64,000 nt of DNA from assembly GCF_000150275.1 (NCBI RefSeq), contig NW_002060958.1:566272-630271 (forward strand), in the 5' to 3' direction. Numbering within the stretch: position 1 is the first letter of the stretch; the number at the start of each line of letters is the position of its first letter. Origin of the DNA: Trichoplax adhaerens. Lineage: Eukaryota; Placozoa; Uniplacotomia; Trichoplacea; Trichoplacidae. The notes beneath the pieces were generated by a model. It made no database searches. It had not been told where the DNA came from and saw only the letters and a list, made by a program, of their open reading frames with translations. Of this stretch, positions 50,016 through 62,800 are shown piece by piece. The position numbers and the translations under genes were made by a program.

Positions 50016-52319
50016 CTGATCATTCACAGAATTAATAATTAAAAATCAAATAATATGATTTCTATATGAATTAACTAGAATAACTGGTTATGCTCGTATA
50101 AGCATTTTTATTATTTTATCAACAAAATCAGATTACTTTGTATACTTTACAATTTATAGATGTACTGGCTAGTTATTGATATAATATACGGTGATTCCTC
50201 ACCTATTGTTTACTGATGGTTTAATTTTTAAATATTGAGTGATATAATTTTTGAATGTAAAATTCGCATAACCATTTAAGGCTAACACTGTATAAAGGGA
50301 TAGTTTAAGCACAACTAAAATTGGCGATAAGTATTTCAGTTTGCATCTAAATAGTTCGTTTAGGAATGACTGTAATAGATGTACGTACGTATATATAATT
50401 GTAAATTTGTACGGCTCGAGTAGAAACGATTTACGAAAATTAATTTGAATAATATGTATATTATTATACGTCTGCCACATTTCGTGCTTGCCCAAAAATT
50501 CGTAGTAAACGCTAGCATGGTAAATGGTCTGCTTTGCTCATAATTTTAGTCTGTAGAAGATCGACATATGCGAATTCCATTTCTTAGCTGAAGTAATTGA
50601 TAACGGATTATTTATTACGTTATTCTTTCTAAGGCGGGCCTTACGAGTTTATTAGGTAAAGTCTCATTTATTTATATCCATATACGTTTCAATAGGTTAT
50701 TGCCGAAAATTTTAGTGTTAACTGGTAGGAATTAATTATTTGCAGACTTTTTAAGATAGTGCATGTATTCATAAATTGATAAATAAATATTCTGGGACTT
50801 AGATAACGAAAGACTATCGGGTATTGAAGTGCTTATTCTCCGTCAATATATGATTCGATTAATTAATTATTGGTACTTTGTACGCTATGAAGTAACTTAT
50901 TATTGTGATTGTAGACTATTAGCCATGTTTAGTATGATGAATGGTAGTGTCATTTCTATATTTATCTTATGATATATTTAGTAGCCCATAATAATAGACT
51001 GCTATGGTAGACTCTATGGTATACCAGAGTACAGACGACTATATAAAGTAGGGTATTAAGCTACTATTAATGTAATCTTTTTCATATTCGATTAAAGTTA
51101 GTCTGCTGTAAAATAGTGTACAAATAATTTGATTATGTGTTAAATTAGGTAAAATATTGCTATGCTGATTGTAGTTACGAAGGCTACGGAGAGTATAAAA
51201 GCAATTGACATTAGATTGTCCGATTGTTCATTCAAGAAGTCTTTCAATAGTTGTATTGGGCTCGAGCAGAGCCGAATGAGCTAATCTTTGTATTAGTTCT
51301 AATTTTCCACAAATTTTGAATTTTTGTGATCGGATTTTATCTTATATGCCTTATAATCTACAGTAAATTAACTCTCAACGGCCTGTATTTTATAACATAT
51401 TTCTATTGCTACCGTAATAATTTCAAGACCAACGAAATTAAATATTAGCATGGTGTATTATCTTATTTAGGCTATTCAATAGTATTGTATTCATTATGAC
51501 AATAATTACCTCTTTAATTTCAAAATCCTCTTTTGGGCATTATCAAATTTTTAGACCTTAATCTATGATAGATATTTTCATCTAGTGCGATAGCCGGTTT
51601 ATAAAATAACTATTGAATGTAGTAAGTATAACATTTGATTTCCATGGCCCTTTATTTGCATGTTAAATTAATAATAATTTATATTTTAATTAATTGTCAC
51701 TCTAAAAGTCTGACACTAGATCTTGCACCTTAACACAAATGCATCTTTCTCAGGTTTTTGATTTGATTTACACCTATATAAACTAGCAGTTGTTATTTAC
51801 AATTCTGACTTTTACATATTAATAGAAATAAAGAACTTGGTTTAATGTTATTTATTTAAGTATAAAATTAACCCCTTATTCTTACCCGAAATGTAATGGC
51901 AATGTTCAATAACCAATATAGTTTTCGTTCTTTGTCAGAATAAGCGTATAGATTAAATAATGAGTTCATCGTACAAGTAATACTTCATATTCGGTGATTC
52001 ATTAGTTACCGCTTGGGCTTGCTTATACAATTCAAATTTCTGACCAAGGGCTCTAATGAATCGATTTACTCGATTTTGTTATTTAGTTTGGGAATTAAAT
52101 GTGTTTTAATGGTTATAGTAGGATCTTAAAGTTATTTCCGCATACGTAAATAGCATTTCTTTAGTAGATTACGCCAATTTTTTCTGTCATCATTGTTACT
52201 AAATCTGCAATTTAATTTGCATCGATAATCTAGAAATATCTGTTGTTAATAATTGATGAAGCTAGATAGCTACAATGAACTTGTTCATATTGAACGAAAG
52301 TTTTGAAAGTTTTGCATTT
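50016..52319. repeat. Tandem duplication, copy 2 (right of gap)
   Basis: 2304 bases starting at the first base after the gap and matching copy 1 from its first to its last base, lacking the two internal segments. The minus-strand frame at 50199-50495 mirrors that of copy 1 with a few substitutions. Confidence 0.95.
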
Positions 52320-55300
52320 TACTTTTCGAAAATTATGTCTGTAGTCTTTGTTATGAGCAATCATTTTGCAATTTCAATGTCATACAAATATTTGCAAAAT
52401 ATACATTTTAATATGACGATAATTTTATCGACTGTATGGCTTTAATTCAACAGCTGTCTGATATGGAAATAAGATCATAATATACGTAATAGCCTATTTA
52501 CAAGACTATAGCCATGTAACATCGACGATTGTGGTGAAATATTTTGAAAACCATTAGATAAATTACCCTATCCAGCCTTATTTATATCCAGTAAAATTAA
52601 TACAAATACCGCATATAATTAACCTTAATTTTATTATTAACAAAAATATCTATGATAGAAAGTGACAATTGTCAATATACCACGTATATCACAAATTTTA
52701 AGTTGTCATTCTTGCTATAAATTTTTATTAGATGACATTTTACAGTATTGCAGACTATACTAGCTTACAGAAGATTATCCTTTACTGCAACTAATTGAAG
52801 TATTTAAAAAACTATATTCTTAATTATTGGATTCTCGCATTGTTCGATAACGAATTCAAATTAAAATACTATCCCTATGTACCAAGTCTTAGAGTTAATT
52901 AGAAAAGTAGTATACTACGGCTCCAATATTTCGTATTAGATTACAGTAATCTGAATCTTGCATTTTAGATGAATAAAATAATTTATAGATTCCAGAAATG
53001 ATTCTCCTCATTACGGAAATAAATACAGTATATAACAAATGCTGGTTTCATTAATATTTCGTAAATATAATAGGTCTAAAGTTACACTGCCAATTGTTAT
53101 GAATTGGGCCCACTTTGCAGAAGCCTACATGTAATTTTACCCGAATTCACAAGAACAAGGATTTTTTTTACTCTTATCTTTATTCAGTCTCAGCTCTAAA
53201 TCTAAGTTCCAAATTTACACGTATGATCTCCAAGTTTTTGCCTCTCTAAATCCAAAAGGCTGCCCGTGTGCAATTTAGCATTCCTTTGAACACTCACTAT
53301 ATTACGTAATGTGCAATGCCTTATCTAAGTTTCAGCGCCGTATGGCTGAAGCATTTCAGTTATGTAGATTATGCTCTTGCATTAGTAAGAAAATCATTAC
53401 CATAACATGTTACGATAGATAAGTCATACTGATCTAGACAAGTACTATCGTGTTATCATATCTCTATCGCGCGACACTAATTCTTTATTTGCTTGTAATT
53501 TAGTAATAATTTACTTTCAGGACCAGTGATTCACTCTAAGTTTGTCTTTTATTAAAGAGCTATAGTAAGGAATGTACTGCAATAGAGACTTAAGTAAGAT
53601 TTACATTAACGTATAACAGCAGTTAAAAGCGTTTGTAAAGTACTTAACAAATCTTAGTAGCTGCTAATATACGTAAAGTGTCTTCGAAATAAAAATCTTT
53701 ATACTTAATTGGACAACAATAGTTATTCTTATATATTATTGATTCTGAAAGTTTATTCTGTTAACCGGCTGGGCTTTACGAATGCTATCATCAAAGTCTG
53801 ATGAATACATAATCATGAAAAGTAATTAGTATTAGCCAGAAAAATATTTTGAAATGACTGTAAATACGTCTCTTCAGATTTGTTTATGGTTGGTATTTTG
53901 TTAGTTGCAGTTTTGAATTGGATTAAATAACGACAATTAGTTGCTGACGGTGTAACTTTTACTAGAGTTATTGTACATTCTTACTTCACACGTAAAATTT
54001 CTATATGTGTACAAATTGAAGCGTTTACTTCGTCATAAAATAACTTATTTTTTATAGCTAGATTCTGGGCCAAATCGTATTAATGTCTCATCAAAGAGAT
54101 TACACTAACATCCTCTAGTTTAGAAATCATTGTCTTAAAAAATTTACAGCTAAAGTATATTGCCCTGATACACCATTGAAATTGCCAAATTTAATTTAGT
54201 ACCTTGGTGATTTTCTTCGAATAGCTGTTGTTATTGTTATCGATGCTCTTCATTAATATCTGTTTTGTTGGAGTCACCGAGCTAAATCAATTAATGCTCT
54301 GAGTAAATAAAGCAGCTAAGAAATTTTTTGTTGACCTTTTAGCGATATAATGGATTATTGACGTCATTTTATACTATAGAATTAGATAATATTCCCTCCA
54401 TAAAATACTATTTATAATATCCTATTTTAGTAATAGTGCGAATCACGCTCGCAGATAGGTAAACAATTATAAACATAAGAAGATCAAAATTAGATTTAAT
54501 ATTCCATTCAGCAATATAAAGCGATCATTTTTAGGCGTGAAATTGCTTTTATTTCCTAGCAATCTATAAAATTTACAGAGTTTGTCTATCATGCTAGTTT
54601 ATGCATTTTCGATAGTGTAACGATCATTATGGAATATTAAATAATCACTTGCAGTCTAACTATCCCATATTATCTTAAAACTAGACTTTGTATATACGAT
54701 TACTTTCAATCTTATTAGCAAACATTTCTCCAAATACATTACTTGGAAATTTGGAATCTATAAATGGCTGTTCTCGTGATTTAATTTCGCTGATGAATTG
54801 ATCTTGCACTTGTCTTTCTTTATTGTGACAGTAACCTCGACTAACGCTGATATTATTTCAGACGAGCTTGGTTGGCATCAGTCAAAATCGCCGCGCTACT
54901 TTGTTAAACAGCAATCTTTCTGAAAAATTTAGAGTTACTGCTCTATAACTTATTCAGATTTTAAAGCCGCAGATAGATTAACAAAGATATCCACAATTGG
55001 TAGGTTAAAATTTTATTTGTAGCGTTCTAATTATTAAAATTGTTAACTGAATTTTAAAGGCGATCTTAGTTTTCGTTAAGAATGTAAACTTTTCATAGTC
55101 ATGATATTGCAGAAATTCCTAGCAATTTCTGATCAAAATGTAATGAAGATGTCAGAATAACAGTAGTATCGTACGTAATTTACATGTAAATTAAGTTTCT
55201 ATGCTATCATGTCTAAATTTAACTATAGTAGTATTAATACTGTGTTCCATTATGTATCGATTGATTTTTCTGTCCATCTACTTAGTACGCTATGAGTTAC

Positions 55301-56018
55301 AAGGGGTAAGCAACTCCAAAAGTACAGTATAAGCGTAACAGCTATGAAATTAAACAATTACCGGCATGATGACCTCTGAATTTTGACGATCACACCTACA
55401 CTAATTACGGTACTGCTTTATAATTTAGCAAATCCATAGTTTGGAGATTATAAAGAAAAAATTTGCAGATCATCAATAAAATAGGTTTATTACAAGAAAT
55501 CTCTATTTGTATAGCTATAGATTAATAATAGCATAAATCAAACGGTAAGATTTTAAATTGCGCAGATAGCTGTGACCATCACAATTGACAATTATTATAT
55601 CTACCTTATTAAGATTGCAGATTCGCTAATCTTATAATATATAATTATAATACATCTTGATTAACATTATATTTATTTCATTCGTTTATAATGGGAAGTA
55701 AGTGCTTAAATAGTATGAAAAAAATGTCGCCATGATATATAAGGGCATGACTGATATATTTGTAGGCTTTGTTTCATTACATTTGATAGAATTTTACTTG
55801 AGTTATCTAGACATTCATCGGCAAATATTTATTAGCAGGCGTCACTGTTGGCAAATATTTAAATCCTTAGATAATAATTTTAATCCTGCATATTTCTGCT
55901 TTACCATAATATTAAAGTCGTTAATGTGAGTTGATTTACTTATGGTAAGTAATTTCAAATGTTAGTAGTCGGAAATATTTCGTTGATACGTATTTCTTAC
56001 ACTACCAGTACTGTACCT
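52320..56018. other. Gene desert, AT-rich
   Basis: No recognised gene. The 65-codon frame at 55732-55929 has no domain. The stretch continues the spacer that begins at 33 kb. Confidence 0.4.
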
Positions 56019-56582
56019 TGTCACAAACCAGCATGGTGACAAAGATAACTTAAAACAAATCTCTAAATTACTAGTCTCCGGGATTCAGTATCCCTTAAGT
56101 ATCTCGTAAGAATTTAGACGCCTTTGCTTCTACCTTTAACAACTATAGAACTCTTCTTTATTCAACTATCTGCCGAGCTTCAATATCCTTCGACAGCTGC
56201 TATCATGTATAAGTAATAACAGTTCTTGAAATTTAGTTCATATTGGATAGCTAAATTAATACAGAAATTATTCATAATCTTAGACATGTACTGAACGATT
56301 CTAGATAATTAGATTACAGTATATCTATACACAGAATTATTTATAGTATCATCTATAATTGAATATCTTCAGAATATTAATCACAAGCGTTACAAGACAT
56401 AACACTATAATCAATTAACCATAGTCACCGTATAAGAACTCCTATTATAGTACAGCATAATGTACTGTTATGAAATACTAACTACCGTAATTTTTACTGT
56501 AAGTCATTATTAGTTATCTCCATATTAAATGTTAACCACTAAATTTAGTCGTTCACTCTTCTCGGTGGTTCGTACCGTGACA
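56019..56582. repeat. Dispersed repeat, copy 2
   Basis: Same family and orientation as 42625-43020, with TGTCAC / GTGACA ends. It carries about 175 extra bases at about 56218-56395 that copy 1 lacks. Identity is clearly lower than in the gap-flanking duplication, so it is older. Confidence 0.7.
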
Positions 56583-58655
56583 TAATTAGATCTAATTTGA
56601 AATCCGGCCGCAATTGCAATTTAACTATCTTGCTGTTATATTACTAGAATTTAAAACTTGTAACTATGTCTGGGTCTCAGTTTACGCATACGAGATCGAT
56701 AGTTTTAAAATAAAAGGTATTTTTCTCGATCATTGCATTGCCATAGATTACCATACGTTATAGTCATTTCAATATATTTATTTCACACATGAAGTTACGT
56801 TTTTATTTCATTCTTATTTATTTTCTATTGAAATATCTATTACCGCATTGAAAAGGAAATATTTCGATATCTATTTCAAAATTCATCGGGAAATTCGGCC
56901 ATATTGGTGTTCTGATATAGTTCTTATTAGGAGATAATAATAGTATTTCAAAAATTATTACAATTACGGTGTTTGATGATACCAATAATAATCGATATTT
57001 GATAATTTTGAACCTTACTTAACAGTAGTTTATTTGACCAGTCAAATATTATTATAAATAATAAATTAAAGGGTATTGATTGTTTAAAACTACAGAAATC
57101 GAATGTAATTCGATGTTGTTGCGCGGAATTATGACTATGCATGTACATCTTATTAATGAGATAAAAATGTTTGAAACTGCCTGTGATATATACCAATCAC
57201 GAAATTCCAAATTTTAGAAAAATAAGGGCTTTATTGAATCTTATACAAAGATTAACTACACACAGCTCTACTTTAGCCGAATACTACTACTAAAGACTTC
57301 TACAACGAACAAACAGAATAATCTAAAGTTGCATGCTTTTATACTTTCCGTAGCATTCGCAGCTACAATCCGCATGTCAACCTTTTACCTTATTTTACAC
57401 ATAGTTAAATTATTCTTAGTAAGACTATTCTACTACGGACCATCATTAATCCAATATGGATACGACTACAGTACTAACGTAGACATTATTCACACCAGCC
57501 AAGTACAATGAATTAACCATATCCTAATATATGATTTACAGTTCTATTTTTACCTATAGCCATATTAGTAACTCAACAGCTTACTGTATATAGTCATCTG
57601 TACTCTAGCATAGAGTCTCTACCACTACAGTCTATAGTTACAGCTACCAAATATCTCTTAGGATAAATATCTACCGTACATTATACTACACATGGCTAAC
57701 AGTCTACAATCACAATGCTAAGTTACACTACACTGCCTTATTTGCAAATCTATCATTGCATACTGCATAGCCGAATAATACGTTTTGGATAATACTGTTA
57801 CACTCGTATTTTACTTTTTATGCTCCTAAGTCACGAAACGTTATCAGCTTAAGCAGCAAGAACTATTTTGATTTCTTTAATGTAATACACTATTTCATTA
57901 CAAGATGAATATACTCACTTTCATGTGCATTTTCTAGGTACTTCTGCTGAAATAATATCCATCAAGAGAGAAAAATCTACATTTTTTAATATTACTGACA
58001 CGTTCTTTGGGCGATTGTCGTTCGAAATTAGCCATATACAGATTTCTGTTGGATATCTCACATTATATTCTAATAGCTGGTCGATCTTATATATAATCAG
58101 CCATTATAGTACGTCATAAACTGATATTCTAACGGCTTGCACTTATTCAACGATGTCAGGCATTTAATTAAGATTATAATTCTCAATCAAGCACAATCTA
58201 TTCTGGTACTCACTCTCTGACGTTATTCAAAACTTAGGTTTTAATTGGATTACCATATTAAAGCAAGAAAGTTAGCCATTCAAATTTTCTTTCTTTGGTA
58301 TCGCTTAAGAAAATTCCGTTTCACACTTACTAGATTAAGTGCAACTTCGACTATAGCGCTAAATACATTACAGGTTTACTATCACTAAATTAGTTACAAC
58401 CTACGATCCAGTTTTCGTACTTCAGAAGTCAGCTTTTACAAGCTTTACAAGGTCTTTAAGAATTGTTGCTTTGGTAGTAGTCTCTGAAATAAACGCCTTC
58501 CAATTATAAATTGCGGTCAAGGTTGACAACTATCGATACTTTGAATTACTGACTGCATTAATCGGAATTGTTAGACTTTGAGTATTAACGACTTTAACGG
58601 TATCTTAGGTTTATCCTATTTATAATATCGAAAATAGGAGTAGGAACAAATAAAA
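56583..58655. other. AT-rich spacer upstream of the second GPCR
   Basis: No recognised gene. Short frames at 57329-57511 and 57925-58119 lack recognisable domains. Confidence 0.4.
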
Positions 58656-59773
58656 ATGAATAATACTACAGGAAATGATACTCTTCCAGTCAGGCCGTTT
58701 AATCGTTATCAAATTGGAGCGGCCATCATATCACCTGTCGCTGTCACTAATCTTGCTGTCGTAATTATGATCTTATCTAAATCGAGTTTAAGAACAGTTA
58801 CCAATATTATAATTTGCAGCAGTTGCGTCTCAGCTCTACTTTTCGCACTTATGCTTATAATAGCTGCCATTGTAACGTCTGTATCAACAGTTGGTGTTCA
58901 TCTATTTTTCCTTCGATGTATTTATAATCATGCCGTAGAGCTTACTTTAGGTGGAATATTTAGTTTTCATATTACTGCTATCAGCTTAGAGAGATTCTTC
59001 TCGGTAATCTATCCTTTTCGCTATCAAAGATTTGCAAACGTTCGCAATACTTCCGTGGTTTTGGTTGCAGTATGGCTACTACCAGTGATACTAATTTACC
59101 TTCCATCATTTATAGCATCATGGATCGTAAATCAAAGATGTTTTCCTTGGCCAAAACATATCATTAATGTTTTTTTCTACATCCTTTTTCCTATAATTAT
59201 ATTTTTACCTCCAATTGTCATATCTATTACTTATATCATTATGATCTATAAGATCAGTTCAATAACTAGTAAATCATGGCTATTAGAACTTCCGGAAGAT
59301 TATCCGCTAGTGCTATGGCATCTAACGGAAACACTATACTTTTAACAACCTCTAATCCTTTAGTTTCGAATAAAACTGAAACATCGCATCATAGTAAATC
59401 CCGTCAACGAGCCCTAAGGAATAGAAAGCCTTTATTACAAATGCTACTTTTAGTAGGTATTTATTCATTAACCTTGTTTCCGTTTTATTTCTTATTTCTG
59501 TTATTGATCGAAACAAACGATGAGCAGAAATTCCGAGTACCACTGTATGTTTCTTATCTTGTAACTATTGGTTATTTACTGGTTCATCCGATATTATCTG
59601 TCGTTTTTACCTCAGCCATTAAGAAGGAATGCTTGAAAACTTGGAGAAATATACGCTTAAATAGCTGTTGGTGTAGTAGTAGGTTGAGACAAGTTGGTGA
59701 TGCACAGATATCCAGCTCCTTAGCTATTAGTCCGGCCGTTCATTTAACACATCAAGGTAGCTTCAAAACGTAA
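58656..59773 (+). pseudogene. Rhodopsin-family GPCR with a frameshift in loop 3
   Basis: A paralogue of the GPCR at 31.7 kb. The first frame (58656-59345) encodes the N-terminus with two NxT sequons, TM1-TM5 and the start of intracellular loop 3, then terminates. The second frame (usable from about 59279 to 59773) encodes the rest of loop 3, TM6 (TLFP), TM7 (HPILS) and a Cys/Ser-rich tail. At the junction this copy reads TCATGGCTATT where the intact paralogue reads ACATGGGCTTCG, so one G appears to be lost at 59278-59280. Cys at 3.25 (RCIYNHAVEL) and Cys in loop 2 (QRCFPW) are both present, unlike in the paralogue; ERF replaces DRY. It may be a young pseudogene, a null allele or a sequencing error. 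No plausible small intron restores the frame. Confidence 0.75.
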
Positions 59774-59828
59774 TTTCTATGAAGTGAAGACATTGCTTTA
59801 GTATCGGGCAATACCCATTTCTTGGAGA

Positions 59829-59834
59829 ATTAAA
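59829..59834 (+). promoter_or_regulatory. ATTAAA polyadenylation signal
   Basis: ATTAAA 56 bases after the stop of the second GPCR, the same spacing as in the intact paralogue. This suggests the locus has been transcribed. Confidence 0.45.
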
Positions 59835-62800
59835 GCCTACGGAATCAGATGTTTATAGTTGTGTGTATTACAATATTCCTCGTTCATAAAGGAATACATC
59901 GTGGTCTCTGATTTAATTTTTGGAGATGAGATATTTATTAGTTTGTATGTCTTTCGCTACTGCTTGTGATACTCTTTGGCTATCCTGTGCCCATAACTTC
60001 TTTTAATTAATAATAACTGAAGCAAGTAGACATTAGATTATCATTAAATTATTTGGCATTTAAGGTTTGTCTTGATAAATCTGATATTCTTATGCAACCT
60101 CGTCGAAATTTCTGAAATTGCTCACTACTCAAGGATTACTTATAAAGTATTGAATTAAGGTAAAACTGCTTCAGTTGTTGTATAATAATAATTATTCAGA
60201 GGGCTTCTTAATTAAAGACTTTCTTTCAACAAAAAATTTGGGGTTTGGATGTATGGAAAAATCTCAAGATTTTAGCAGTTATTTTTTTAGATTTAGTAAA
60301 ACTTTAATTTTTGTTACTACTCCACGCTATTTATTGTAGCCAAAGTATAAATAAGAAATTAAAAATGTTGCCATCAGAAGATTGTAATCATTGATAATTC
60401 AGATAATATTAAATGTAATTATTTAAATTAGGCAAGTTAAAGGTTATTCTCTATTTGGTCTTTGATTTAGAGACAAAACGTCTTCTTTCTGATCTGAATA
60501 GACCATTTCGACTTTGATGATGATGCTGTTTAGATAAGAAGTTGCATATCCATGTATCCTGTACTTAGCTCCTAATAGCGCTTTCGATAGCAAATTATTG
60601 TAGTATAATGGATTTTATAGTAAATTCGCAGTGGGTATAAATGTTTAAATTGGTAGACTATGTAATTATAATTTAATTTTTCGAACTGATATGGAATTAT
60701 CAAATTTCTACATGTAATTATGAAAGTTATTTCGTTTTGTTTGTAACAATATGGTAGTACTGATACCATTTACTATATGTGTACATCAATTATAGAATAA
60801 CCGGGATCTATAATCGAAATACCCTTTTAACTCTGGTCGTATACGAAATGTAACGGCTATCAAAAAATGAGATTAATTTATTAAGATAGTCTAGCTTGAA
60901 AAGTGTATCTTGGTTGTAATTGTAACCTTATAAATTATTAAACGCTCATCAAAATCGTATTCGATGACTTATTCGTCTAGCAAATACATCTTGATTCATC
61001 TAGCTACAAAAGGGTAGTATTTCAAAGTTGTGATGTAATATAATGTATTGCTAATAAGAAAGTTATTGAATGATATTAGGCGCTCTCTATGATTTCCTAA
61101 GTTGTATAAAAATAATATATAATTTTACTCTAGCTGCGACTAAAATAATGCTAGGTAATTTCAGTAACTGAGCAAGTTTCTAAGTAAAGAATTGTTTTAG
61201 ATATTTCTGATTAATCTTGACAATTAAGTTCATTATTTTAGCATCCATTCATAGCCTCATTATCGCAGGATAAAACTTTAGGAAAATTTGTCGCTATCAT
61301 TATTAAATTTTTTGATATTAAATTTAACTGCTTGCTCTGTAGAAGATATTACCTCCTGAAGTTTACTGTATAGTACTATTACTGAATAACAAGCCGGCCA
61401 AGAGCAACAAAATGTGTGAAGACTATTCAATCCTATCGTTGCAATTGTAATATTTTTTCTGGAATTTGAGAACTAATCTAGAACATAGCCACCATGCAAT
61501 CTAATATTTACGAGCTATATCTTCTTTTAAAATTTTCTGTCCTATGCAGTAGATGGCGAACACTTGAGCTTTCTAGAGAAATTAGATGAGTTATCTTTAA
61601 TTAAAATAATAAATCAAGGGCTACTGTTATTGGTAAAGTTCACTTTACTACATAAATTAGGTTCGTTTTACAAATACCAAAGACAATCTAGCTCTAATCA
61701 CAATATCTTGACTGTTACAAGAGAATTTATCGTTGACATAGAATTAGTCACAGAGTAATATTTTAACAATACAACTATTTGCTGCCGATTTCATCGCAAA
61801 TTCAGTTCTTTGATTACCATGGTGCGATCTGTTCATATTTCTGCGCTTTCAATTAAAGCATCACAAATCTCACAATACTCACATACTTAGTGAAACCTAT
61901 TTATATCTTGGAATCTTTATACTAATATCTCAATAGAATTGGTATAACACGCGTCGTAATCATCTTCTATAAATAAATAGTTATGTACGCTTCCTTACAA
62001 TCAATGGTTTGATTTACCCGTTCCCATGCAAGCCTTCAGTTTTAATCTTAGGCTGATTCCGGACTGCACTACAGATACAAATCCTGATTCAGATCTATCT
62101 AAAGCCATGTAATCTTCTTTACAGCTTGTGGGAAAAAATTTATAAATTGTGTTGTTTTATTTGTCTTTAATTATAATCAATACACAGACTTAGTACTTCA
62201 TTATGAACTGCGATTTGTAAATTTTATTATCTTAAGAAAAGCAATTTTACTAAAGGAGTTCACATTATTATAATTTTCACCGAATGATAACGTAGCATCT
62301 GAATAATGTCCTTACTTATGCTTTTATTTCGTTGGTGTAAGATATTATAAAACAACTTGCATGCATAGCACTTAATTAGATGCTTAATATTACTGGTACT
62401 AATTTTGAACATTTTATTATTAACTTGCCTCGCTAATAGCCTATAAGCTTGCTATTTCTATTTAATTATACAATAATGTGTAGTTTAGGCCCATACTACA
62501 TCTAGTTAGCTCATAATAAGCTTAAAATTAGCATTAAAACAGACTTTACAAATTAAAAGCTTCCTGCAGCTCTATAGAATATTTAATAGCCGGCTGATTC
62601 TATAGAATTTATGAAATACTAGCTTCTAAATAACATAAAGCCTAAATCATAACAAAAACCTAGACCAGTAAAAATATGGAAGATTAAATACAGTAACAAA
62701 TATGTTGCAGGTGTTACCGTAAATTTTACGTATACAATGAACTAGCTTACGCGTATCAACGTATTTAAAAATCAGATATTTAACTATGGAGGTAAATTTT

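Noticed and set aside
47662-50495. Paired 98-codon minus-strand frames in both duplicate copies
   Set aside because: Their near-identity follows from the duplication itself, the composition is AT-driven, and no domain is visible; not evidence of a conserved gene.
59253-59330. A mini-intron explaining the GPCR frame change
   Set aside because: The only GT...AG pair of plausible size (42 bases, GTAAATC...CCGCTAG) has a length divisible by three, so it would not change the frame.
59352-59543. Minus-strand 63-codon frame
   Set aside because: Antisense shadow of the second GPCR.
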